This document shows, one piece after another, positions 8,760 through 16,595 of a stretch of DNA of 64,000 bases. Position 1 is the first letter of the stretch, and every line of letters begins with the position of its first letter. The DNA lies in contig JAJPIG010000022.1 of NCBI GenBank assembly GCA_021324855.1, positions 121,777 to 185,776 on the forward strand, read 5' to 3'. Under the pieces are notes generated by a model. It searched no databases, was not told where the DNA came from, and saw only the letters and a program-made list of their open reading frames with translations. A program made the translations under genes and the position numbers. The stretch comes from Pseudomonadota bacterium. GTDB lineage: Bacteria; Desulfobacterota; Binatia; Binatales; Binataceae.

Positions 8760-10874
8760 ATGGCCTACTTCATCGGCACTGATATCGGCGGCACCTTCAC
8801 CGACCTGACGATGTTGTCGGACGCCGGCGACGTGATGATTGTCAAGGCGCCAACCACTCCCGAAGATCGTACGCGCGGCGTGCTCGACGCGCTGGACCTC
8901 GCCGCCGCGGCGCTCGGCGTACCAAGCGCCAAGTTGGTCGCCGAGCTCGCCTACTTCGCCCACGGCACGACTGCAGCGACCAACGCGTTCATCGAACGCA
9001 AGGGCGCGCGCACGGGACTGCTCACCACCCAGGGCTTCGGCGATATCCTGCGCATCCAGCGTTCGATGTCGAGCTGGGCGGGAATGGCAGTTCACGAGCT
9101 GTCGCATTTCTCGGCGCGCTCGACGCCGATCCCGATCGTGCCGCGCGATCTTATTGAAGAGATTCCCGAACGCATCGATTTTCGCGGCGCGGTGATCGCG
9201 CCGCTCGACGAGCAGGCGGCGCGCTCCGGCATCGAACGTCTGCTGGCGAAAGGCGTCGAGGCGATCGCCATTTGCCTGCTCTGGTCGTTTCGCAATCCGG
9301 CTCATGAACGGCGGCTCGCTGAGATCGTGCGCGAGATGGCGCCGCGCGTTTTCGTTACGGTCTCTTCTGCGCTGGTGCCGATTCTCGGCGAGTATGAACG
9401 CACTTCGACCACGGCGATCAACGCTTATCTCGGTCCGGTCATCAACCGGTACATAAACGGGCTTGAGAGCTCGATTCGCGGCCTCGGATACCGCGGGCCG
9501 ATCTCCATCATGGAATCGGGCGGCGGCGTCCTGCCCGCTTCCGAAGCCGCTTTCCAGGCGGCGAATCTTCTGACCTCGGGACCTGCGGGCGGGGTTCTGG
9601 CGTCGCAAAAGCTCGGCGAGCTGCTTGGCATGAAGAACATCCTGACCACGGATATGGGCGGGACGAGCTTCGATGTCGGCTTGATCGTGAATGGGCAGCC
9701 GCTGCTTGAGACGGTGCGCGAGGAGGGACGGTTCCACGTTGCGCTGCCGTCGATCAAAGTGACGGCGATCGGTTCCGGTGGCGGTTCGATTGCGCGCGTC
9801 AGCAACGCACACCTTACCGTCGGTCCGGAGAGCGCCGGCTCGGCGCCCGGTCCGGCCTGCTACGGGCGCGGCGGAACGGACGCGACCATCACGGATGCCG
9901 ATGTCGTCCTGGGCATCATCGATCCGGATTATTTTCTCGGCGGACGGATGAAGCTCGACCCGGCGCTGGCGGCGCAAGCCGTGCGCGTCAATGTCGCCGA
10001 GCCGCTGGGGATGGATCTCCACGAGGCCGCGGCCGGCATCCGCGAGATCGCCAACAATCAGATGGCCGATCTGTTGCGCCGCGTCACGCTGCGGGCCGGT
10101 TACGATCCGCGGCAGTTCGTGTTGTTCGCATACGGCGGCGCGGGGCCGACTCACGCTTATCAGTACGCCTCGATCGCGGGCATCTCGCGGGTGGTCGCTC
10201 CGAGCACAGCCTCAGGACATTCGGCATACGGCGCGGTCACCGCCGATCGTCATCGCTCGTATTCGTTCTCGGTTGGGTTGCATGCGCCCGCGCGCTTCAA
10301 GCGCGCTTCGGATCACGTCGATGCGAAAGTGCTGAACGATGCGTTCGCCCTGATTGAATCGCAATGCCGCGCGGCGCTCGGCGATGGCGCAGAGTTGCGG
10401 CGCTTTATCGACATGCGCTTCCGTCAGCAGGTTCACGAAATCGGCGTCGAGGTGCCGCTCAAGACACTCACCGCAGCAGACATCGACGAGCTCGTCGATC
10501 GCTTCGAACAGCAGTACGAACAGATTTTCGGCGCCAACACCGCGCTGCGCATCTCGGGCGTCGAGTTCACGATCGTCAGGGTCGGGGGTATCAGCCCGGT
10601 GCACAAGCCCCAGCCGATGCGGCTTGCAAGGGCGACCGGCGCATGCCGCCCGGTCGCGACGCGACGCGTCTATTTCTACGGGCTCGGATTTCATCCCACG
10701 CCGGTCTACCGATGGGACGCGATTGCGCCGGACCATAGCTTCGAGGGTCCCGCGATTATCGAGCGTCCCGACACGACGATAGTAATCGGACCGGGGCAGC
10801 GCGCGGAGATGGAAGCGTACGGCAACGTGATCATCGATCTGAGGAGCGGCCACGATGAGCAGCGCGGCAACTGA
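8760..10874 (+). CDS. hyuA: Hydantoinase/oxoprolinase A family (acetone-carboxylase-beta-like) subunit
   Basis: A 704-residue HyuA-family protein starting MAYFIGTDIGGTFTDLTML, the phosphate-binding motif of the actin-like ATPase fold. AHGTTAATNAFIERKGARTGLLTTQGF and TTDMGGTSFDVGLI follow. The track start at 8682 lies inside the upstream gene; ATG 8760 fits the family N-terminus. This family includes ATP-dependent hydantoinases and the beta subunits of acetone and acetophenone carboxylases. The HyuB partner overlaps its end by 20 bp and carries a gamma-like domain, so carboxylation of a ketone or aromatic is a fair alternative to hydantoin hydrolysis. Confidence 0.85.
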   Translation: MAYFIGTDIGGTFTDLTMLSDAGDVMIVKAPTTPEDRTRGVLDALDLAAAALGVPSAKLVAELAYFAHGTTAATNAFIERKGARTGLLTTQGFGDILRIQRSMSSWAGMAVHELSHFSARSTPIPIVPRDLIEEIPERIDFRGAVIAPLDEQAARSGIERLLAKGVEAIAICLLWSFRNPAHERRLAEIVREMAPRVFVTVSSALVPILGEYERTSTTAINAYLGPVINRYINGLESSIRGLGYRGPISIMESGGGVLPASEAAFQAANLLTSGPAGGVLASQKLGELLGMKNILTTDMGGTSFDVGLIVNGQPLLETVREEGRFHVALPSIKVTAIGSGGGSIARVSNAHLTVGPESAGSAPGPACYGRGGTDATITDADVVLGIIDPDYFLGGRMKLDPALAAQAVRVNVAEPLGMDLHEAAAGIREIANNQMADLLRRVTLRAGYDPRQFVLFAYGGAGPTHAYQYASIAGISRVVAPSTASGHSAYGAVTADRHRSYSFSVGLHAPARFKRASDHVDAKVLNDAFALIESQCRAALGDGAELRRFIDMRFRQQVHEIGVEVPLKTLTAADIDELVDRFEQQYEQIFGANTALRISGVEFTIVRVGGISPVHKPQPMRLARATGACRPVATRRVYFYGLGFHPTPVYRWDAIAPDHSFEGPAIIERPDTTIVIGPGQRAEMEAYGNVIIDLRSGHDEQRGN

Positions 10875-13086
10875 ATCCGTGAGCGCGACCGGCGCGGCGC
10901 GCGAAACTTCCGAGTACCGGCGGCGCGAGGTCGATCCGGTCACCTTCGAGGTGATCCGGCACCGCCTGCTCGCGATCACCGACGAACAGGCCGCCGCGCT
11001 CGCCGCGACCTCCGGCTCTCCGCTGGTGAACGAGGCGACCGATTTCAATACCGGGCTCTATCGTTCGTATGGCGAGGTCGTGACAATGGGCCGCACGGTG
11101 ATCTTTCACGCCGCGTCAGCAGCCGAGATGGTCAAGTACGTCATCCAGGATTGCGCTGAAGACCCCGGCATCAATCCCGGCGATGTGTTCATCGTGAATC
11201 ATCCGTACAAGGGCGCCCTGCACGCGCCCGACTTCGGCCTGCTCGCGCCGATCTTCTTCGACGGAATGCGCATCGGATGGACCGGCGTCTGCGCGCATCA
11301 GCTTGACGTTGGCGGAATGGTGCACGGGGGCTTCGCCTCGCACGCCGAAGATGTCTACCAGGAGGGCATCCTGGTGCCGCCGGTGAAAATCGTTGAGAGC
11401 GGAAAACTCCGCACCGACGTGTGGTCGATGATCGTCGGAATGTCGCGGCTGCCGACCAATATGAGCCTCGACTTCAAGGGGATGCTGGCCGCGAATCACG
11501 TCGGCGTCCGCCGGCTCGGCGAGACAATCAAGCAGTACGGGCTCGACACCGTACTGACCGTGATGGACGAGATGATCGAACTGTCGGAGGCGCGCGTGCG
11601 CGCGCGGCTGCGGCAACTTCGCGACGGACGCTATCGCGCGCAGAGCTTCCTCGATCATGACGGGAAGCAGAACCGCCTCTATCGCGTGCATGTCACGCTT
11701 ACCAAGCGCGGCGAGCGATTGAGCTTCGACTACTCCGAATCTTCGCCGCAGGTGTCGGGTTTCGTCAACACGACGCGCACCGGCCTGCTCGCCGGCACCT
11801 ACGCCGGCCTGCTGCCGATTCTCGCGTACGACATTCCGTGGAACGAGGGGGTTTTTCGGCCGGTCGAGGTCATCGCAAAGCCGGCATCGATCGTTCAGGC
11901 GCAGTTTCCCGCGCCGGTCAGCCAGGGACCGCTCGGGACGATGTGGCTGGTCGAAGTGGTCGCGACGGAAGCGCTCTCCAAGCTGATGGCGGCGAGCGGC
12001 GAGTTCATGCGCGAGAGCCAGGCTTCACCCAAGGGCGGCTGCGATCTGTTCAACGTTTCGGGGCGCAATCAGTACGGCGAGCATTTCGGCGGCACGCTGC
12101 TTGATCAGACCATCGCGGGCGGCGGCGCCTATCAGCATCGCGACGGCATTTCCGGCCAGGGCCATCGGCACATCACGGCGGGTCGGATGCCAAACGTGGA
12201 GTCGATGGAACTGATCATGCCGGTGCTTTATCTCTACAAGAAGTATATTACGGATTCCGCCGGCCCGGGTCGCAATCGCGGCGGCCTGAGCGCCGGCGCC
12301 GCGTACGTCGCGCATTGCACCGATCATTTGCGCGCGCTCGTTGCTTGCCATGGCTACGAATCGCCGAACGCGCGCGGCCTGTTCGGCGGATACCCGAGCG
12401 GATGCAACCGGCGGCGATTCCTCAAGGAGACCAACGTCCGCGCGTTGCTTGAACGGGGCGTGATGCCGCACAGTCTCGATCAGTTGCGCGGACGCGAGGC
12501 GCCGCTGACGGCGAAACCGCCAATGCTCGAGATCGAGCCCGACGACGTTTACGAATGGGGACCGCAAGCGGGCGGCGGATGGGGCGACCCGTTGGAGCGT
12601 GAACCGGAACGCGTGGCCGAAGACGTGCGCTCCGGCGCTCACAGTCTTGCGACTGCGCGCTCGATTCACGGCGTCGAGCTTCGCGCCGATGGCTCCGCCG
12701 ACCTGCGGGCGACTGACGCCCTGCGGCGCAGGATTCGTGCCGAACGGCTGCGCTGGCCCCGAAAACAACGCCTGGCGCGTGAAATTCACGCACCGGAAAA
12801 TGCTGAGGCGATCGGCACATTCGGCGATGTGGGGACCTTCGTGAGGATCGATGGCGTCGCCTATCTGCGCTGCGGATGCGGCTTCGTTATCGCGCCCGCC
12901 TCCGAAAACTGGAAGCTTTATGCCTGTGAATCCGAGGCAAAAGCCGAAGAACTCGGACCGCGCGTCGCGTTGCACAGCGACCTGATCGCGACGCGCTACG
13001 CCTGCCCCGCCTGCGCGCGCCTGCTGGACGTCGAGATCAGGATGCGCACCGACCAGCCGCTGTTCGATATCGAAATTGACTCGTGA
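10855..13086 (+). CDS. hyuB: HyuB-type subunit fused to an acetone-carboxylase-gamma-like zinc domain
   Basis: A 743-residue protein. Residues of about 20-580 are a HyuB (alpha-type) domain with EVIRHRLLAITDEQAAALA, FIVNHPYKGALHAPD and GGGWGDPLER. Residues of about 655-743 form a separate unit with LRCGCGFVIAP and, later, YACPACARLLDVEI. This looks like the small zinc-binding gamma subunit of acetone/acetophenone carboxylases. The ATG overlaps the end of hyuA by 20 bp, implying translational coupling and a complex. The fusion suggests a carboxylase rather than a plain hydantoinase. Substrate is inferred only from the ring-cleavage neighbours. Confidence 0.8.
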   Translation: MSSAATESVSATGAARETSEYRRREVDPVTFEVIRHRLLAITDEQAAALAATSGSPLVNEATDFNTGLYRSYGEVVTMGRTVIFHAASAAEMVKYVIQDCAEDPGINPGDVFIVNHPYKGALHAPDFGLLAPIFFDGMRIGWTGVCAHQLDVGGMVHGGFASHAEDVYQEGILVPPVKIVESGKLRTDVWSMIVGMSRLPTNMSLDFKGMLAANHVGVRRLGETIKQYGLDTVLTVMDEMIELSEARVRARLRQLRDGRYRAQSFLDHDGKQNRLYRVHVTLTKRGERLSFDYSESSPQVSGFVNTTRTGLLAGTYAGLLPILAYDIPWNEGVFRPVEVIAKPASIVQAQFPAPVSQGPLGTMWLVEVVATEALSKLMAASGEFMRESQASPKGGCDLFNVSGRNQYGEHFGGTLLDQTIAGGGAYQHRDGISGQGHRHITAGRMPNVESMELIMPVLYLYKKYITDSAGPGRNRGGLSAGAAYVAHCTDHLRALVACHGYESPNARGLFGGYPSGCNRRRFLKETNVRALLERGVMPHSLDQLRGREAPLTAKPPMLEIEPDDVYEWGPQAGGGWGDPLEREPERVAEDVRSGAHSLATARSIHGVELRADGSADLRATDALRRRIRAERLRWPRKQRLAREIHAPENAEAIGTFGDVGTFVRIDGVAYLRCGCGFVIAPASENWKLYACESEAKAEELGPRVALHSDLIATRYACPACARLLDVEIRMRTDQPLFDIEIDS

Positions 13087-13100
13087 CGGAGAGCTGAGCG

Positions 13101-13925
13101 ATGAGCGCGATCATATGGGGTGCATGTACCGCGCATACCGCCGCGATGCTCCGCGTGCCTCCGACCGGCGACGACGCCGTTCGGGCGCAGCGCGTCTTCG
13201 ATGGATTCGCGAGCCTCAATCGCTCGCTCCTCGAAGCGCGCCCTGACGTGCTCGTGGTGATCGCCACCGATCACTTCCAGAGTTTCTCCTACGACGCCGT
13301 CCCGATCTTCGCCATCGGTCATGGCGCGCGCTTCGAGACGTGGGGCGAGTTTGGTTCGCCGCACGCCTCTTACGCTGGAATCGAGGAGTTATGCGAGGCC
13401 GTGCTGAGCACGATGATCGAAGCCGGCTTCGACGTTGTCTCAGTGGCCGAGATGCGCCTCGATCATTCCTTTTCCTGTCCGCTGGGTTTCATTCTCAAGG
13501 ATGCCGCGATTCCGATCTTGCCCGTCTTCGTGAACTGCAATGTGCCGCCGCTGCCGACGCTCGCGCGTTCATGCGCTTTCGGCCGCCGTCTCGGCCAGGT
13601 GCTGCGCGCGCAGGCGATCGCGCCGCGGGTTGCGATCCTCGGAACCGGCGGCCTGAGTCATTGGGTGGGGATGCCCGAGACCGGGCTTATCAATCAGCGA
13701 TTCGATCGCCGCTTTCTGGAACTGTTCGAAAGCGGCGAGATCGACACGCTTGCGCGATGGGATGCGGACCGCATCGTCACGGAAGCAGGAAACGGAGCAG
13801 CCGAGGTGCGCAACTGGCTGATCGTCGCAGCCGCGCTCGACGGCGCGCGCGCGCATCGTCTGGCCTACGAGCCGGTGGGCGCCTGGAAGACCGGCATCGC
13901 GCTGGTGCGGATGGCGTGTGTATGA
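13101..13925 (+). CDS. Class III extradiol dioxygenase catalytic subunit, LigB-like
   Basis: A 274-residue LigB-fold protein. His12 (CTAHTAAML) and His58 (IATDHFQSF) match the iron ligands of LigB, and His187 in GTGGLSHWVG matches its catalytic histidine. The tail holds GNGAAEVRNW, with the expected Glu ligand. It would open a catechol-type ring beside the hydroxyl pair using Fe(II) and O2. Its stop overlaps the start of the LigA-like partner. The preceding C-C hydrolase and DLH genes complete a meta-cleavage route. Confidence 0.85.
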   Translation: MSAIIWGACTAHTAAMLRVPPTGDDAVRAQRVFDGFASLNRSLLEARPDVLVVIATDHFQSFSYDAVPIFAIGHGARFETWGEFGSPHASYAGIEELCEAVLSTMIEAGFDVVSVAEMRLDHSFSCPLGFILKDAAIPILPVFVNCNVPPLPTLARSCAFGRRLGQVLRAQAIAPRVAILGTGGLSHWVGMPETGLINQRFDRRFLELFESGEIDTLARWDADRIVTEAGNGAAEVRNWLIVAAALDGARAHRLAYEPVGAWKTGIALVRMACV

Positions 13926-14191
13926 GACGGCGCGCGCTCGAAAGATTTCTTTTCCGAATCGACAAGGATCGGGACCTTCAACAACGGTTCGAGACCGATC
14001 CGGAGACCGCGATGCGGCCGTTTTCAATGACCGACGAAGAGGTAGCGGCGCTCAGGAATCGGGATGTCGCGGCGCTCTGGCGATGGCAGGTTCATCCGCT
14101 CCTGATCCGGAACTTCGCCGGCACATTCAAAATCGATTACGTCGCCGCGTACCACCGGGCAGGCATCGTTGCCCGCTCCGTGGGAGACTGA
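13922..14191 (+). CDS. LigA-like small subunit of extradiol dioxygenase
   Basis: An 89-residue protein hidden inside a longer track ORF. The real start is the ATG at 13922, which overlaps the LigB stop as ATGA. It reads ALERFLFRIDKDRDLQQRFETDPETAMRPFSMTDEEVAALRNRDVAALWRWQVHPLLIRNFAG. This is the helical LigA domain that caps the active site in protocatechuate 4,5-dioxygenase and gallate-dioxygenase relatives. The overlap implies coupled synthesis with LigB. It ends the operon and converges with the next gene at a 21-bp gap. Confidence 0.82.
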   Translation: MRRRALERFLFRIDKDRDLQQRFETDPETAMRPFSMTDEEVAALRNRDVAALWRWQVHPLLIRNFAGTFKIDYVAAYHRAGIVARSVGD

Positions 14192-14212
14192 AGCGCGATT
14201 TCGCCCCATCGT

Positions 14213-14758
14213 TCACGGCAGCGGTTGTCGGCCGCCGGGCACCGGCGCATCGAACGCGTTGATGACCATCGCAGCCATCGTGTAGAAGCCAGCGGCGGTG
14301 ATTGCTTCGATCAGGACCTCAAGATCGAAGTGGAGTCGGGCGCGTTCGAAGCTGCTGTCGGACAGCCGCCGGGATTCATAGAGCTCTGTCACGATTTCAT
14401 AGATCACCCGTTCATCGTCGCGAGTGAAGTTCGGGACGCGGCGATTGCGCAGCGCCTCCACGAGCTCGGGCGCGAGTCCCGCCGCGAGCGCAGCCTGCTC
14501 GTGCGCAAACCATGCGTATTGGGCCGACCAGTGGCGGGCGGTGATCAGTACGATCATCTCGAACAAACGCTTCTCGAGCTTGCCTTCGAGCCGAATCGCG
14601 TTGCCCAGTTGATTCGCGCCCTCTGCGAGTCGCGGGGCGTGCAGCCAAATCGCGAACGGACCGGCGACCATGCCGCCGCGAGCCTGCGCGATCTGATCGT
14701 AAATCGATTTTTGGACCGAGGTCAGTTTTTCGGTTTTGATTTCCGGCACGCGGCTCAT
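14213..14758 (-). CDS. Carboxymuconolactone decarboxylase (AhpD-fold) family protein
   Basis: A 181-residue AhpD-fold protein (MSRVPEIKTEKLTSVQKSIYDQIAQARGG...). The signature region reads ITARHWSAQYAWFAHEQAALAAGL, matching the family but without the CxxC pair of AhpD peroxidases, so a redox role is unlikely. The track start at 14833 runs into the upstream gene; ATG 14758 has GGAGAG just before it. It lies 26 bp after the SLOG/4-TM gene on the same strand, so it may be cotranscribed with the TIR-SLOG pair. Alternatively it belongs functionally to the aromatic operon it faces. Confidence 0.8.
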   Translation of the reverse strand: MSRVPEIKTEKLTSVQKSIYDQIAQARGGMVAGPFAIWLHAPRLAEGANQLGNAIRLEGKLEKRLFEMIVLITARHWSAQYAWFAHEQAALAAGLAPELVEALRNRRVPNFTRDDERVIYEIVTELYESRRLSDSSFERARLHFDLEVLIEAITAAGFYTMAAMVINAFDAPVPGGRQPLP

Positions 14759-14784
14759 GAATTGCCTCTCCGTCGATTGCGGGA

Positions 14785-16578
14785 TTAGTGATGCGGGACT
14801 TCCAGCGGGCGGTCGCGATGCGTGACGACCCACTCGCCGTTTTCAAGCAGGGCCTGCGCACCGAGCCACTGGAGCGTCGGGCCGAAGCGGGGATGGGCGA
14901 CGTCGGTCATGTGTTCGCGCGCGGCTGCATAAAGCAGCTTCATCCGCTGATACATCCGCACGTGAGAATGGAGCGCGAGCTTGTCGAGGCGGAAATGGCT
15001 GAGCGCGGCGGCCACCGCGGTCATTGTGATAGCGACCAGCACGATGCCGTGGGCGCGATGTTCGCCGATCAAGTACCGCTCCCATCTGAGATCGTTGTAA
15101 TGCAGCGCGAGCAGCGCACCCGCGCCGACCGCGGCCGCCAGCGAAAGGCCGGCGGCGAGCAAGAGCCAGTTCGCCAGTTCCCAGCGCCGCAGCACGCGAT
15201 GCTGCCGGCGGATTGCATTGGTGAAATAATCGCACTGCGCCTGTACCCAGTAGCGGCGCACGATTTCAGCCGTGCCGGCGGTGAGCTTCCCAAGCGGCCA
15301 ACCCGCGGCAACCAAAGCATCTCGGCATAGGTCGCGAATCCAGTCGAGTTCCCATCGATGACGCCCGACGTAGTGGTCGGACACGGTGTCATCCACCCCC
15401 GCAAGCCGCCAAAAGAATTGAACCCGCAGGCCCTCAGCGAGCGCGCGGAAATCCTGGTAGCGATCCTGCAACTGGTCGCGTTTGACGCGCCACCAGAGCA
15501 GGAATGCTGCCATCATCAACGTCGGATAACCGATCATAGTGAGCGCCTCGGCGCGCGGCCACGCGATCACGTTGAACACGTGCATCGAGAGGTCAACTAG
15601 AAGTGCGGCGAGGAATACCAGCGCCATAAGCTCCCAGAGCGTCCGTCGCGTGCGATCGCGATTTTGCTGCGCGATCGCGTTGGCGATTCCGAAGCGGCGG
15701 CGAATCAGCATGAGACCGTCGCGCAGCGGCGCGAGTTCCGGATCCATCAGGACGGCGTCGGGGACAAGGTCACGTTCGCTCGCTTCGATCTCGGCGAACT
15801 CCGCGGCCTCCAGCGCGCAAACCTCACGATTGAAGCGTTCGAGCGGCGCGAAGATATGGCGCCTGCATGAGTCAGCCGGCGACTCGGCTTCAAACTCGTC
15901 ATTCTGCGGAAGGAGATCACAGCGCTCGACGGGCCGGCGCATGGCATGACGCAGACGCGGCGTTACGATTTGAAAGACCGGGCCGGCGACGTTGAAGGTT
16001 TTCGCCGCCCCGTCTCCGCTGTCGCTCGCGGACCCCCGTGTCAGCATCCGATCGACCACTTCGGCGGTGCCGCCGGGCTGACCTCGCTCGCCGTCCCACA
16101 GGGCGACCATCACGTGACAGCGTGACGCGAGAAACCGCCCTAGTCGCTGATATGCGAGCATGCGCGCGTCGTTGCCGGGGTCTGAATTGGTCGAACCGCC
16201 ATGGAGACTGCGGTCGAGTGTGATGATTTCGCGCGCCCGGCCGATGAGCGTATCAAACTCGGCGATTGATTCCGGCGTCTCGAAGTCATGGATGTAAGTT
16301 TCGCGATCCATCGGCAGGACCGCGATCAGTTCCGCATCGATCCCGGCAGCGAGCGCCGCACGGGCGATCAGCCGGTCAGCGCCTTCCGCCAGTCCGGACA
16401 TCACGACGATCGGCGTGTACGGCGAGTTACGCCGCAATTCAAGAAAAATCTCGTGAACCTTGGCGGTCAGGTCAGGGACTGCATCAGGATCGAGGTCGCG
16501 ATGACCGGTTGCGCCGACCATCAGCGGCAGCAACAAATCGCGCCGCGAAGAACGCAGGGCCGCATGCGCGTCGATCAT
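14785..16578 (-). CDS. SLOG-domain protein with four transmembrane helices (SLATT-like)
   Basis: A 597-residue protein. Residues of about 15-190 form a SLOG/Rossmann nucleotide-binding domain: LMVGATGHRDLDPD, then VVMSGLAEGADRLIARAALAAG, then VALWDGERGQPGGTAEVV. The C-terminal half has two pairs of membrane helices, near residues 320-375 and 475-540. They are separated by a charged helical stretch (RYQDFRALAEGLRVQFFWRLAG). The layout resembles SLOG proteins joined to SLATT-type 2TM effectors, which are predicted to sense nucleotides and open a pore. It follows the TIR gene by 17 bp. No enzyme activity is expected from the SLOG motif alone. Function is inferred. Confidence 0.6.
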   Translation of the reverse strand: MIDAHAALRSSRRDLLLPLMVGATGHRDLDPDAVPDLTAKVHEIFLELRRNSPYTPIVVMSGLAEGADRLIARAALAAGIDAELIAVLPMDRETYIHDFETPESIAEFDTLIGRAREIITLDRSLHGGSTNSDPGNDARMLAYQRLGRFLASRCHVMVALWDGERGQPGGTAEVVDRMLTRGSASDSGDGAAKTFNVAGPVFQIVTPRLRHAMRRPVERCDLLPQNDEFEAESPADSCRRHIFAPLERFNREVCALEAAEFAEIEASERDLVPDAVLMDPELAPLRDGLMLIRRRFGIANAIAQQNRDRTRRTLWELMALVFLAALLVDLSMHVFNVIAWPRAEALTMIGYPTLMMAAFLLWWRVKRDQLQDRYQDFRALAEGLRVQFFWRLAGVDDTVSDHYVGRHRWELDWIRDLCRDALVAAGWPLGKLTAGTAEIVRRYWVQAQCDYFTNAIRRQHRVLRRWELANWLLLAAGLSLAAAVGAGALLALHYNDLRWERYLIGEHRAHGIVLVAITMTAVAAALSHFRLDKLALHSHVRMYQRMKLLYAAAREHMTDVAHPRFGPTLQWLGAQALLENGEWVVTHRDRPLEVPHH

Positions 16579-16595
16579 GACGCTTCACACCTGGC

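Noticed and set aside
8739-10154. A 471-aa ORF on the - strand
   Set aside because: It lies opposite hyuA, is Arg/Ala-rich and has no recognisable domain.
12025-12975. A 316-aa ORF on the - strand
   Set aside because: It lies opposite hyuB, without motifs.
14213-14758. The CMD-fold gene as an AhpD-like selenoprotein or peroxidase
   Set aside because: There is no CxxC and no in-frame UGA; the motif region reads HWSAQYAWFAHE.
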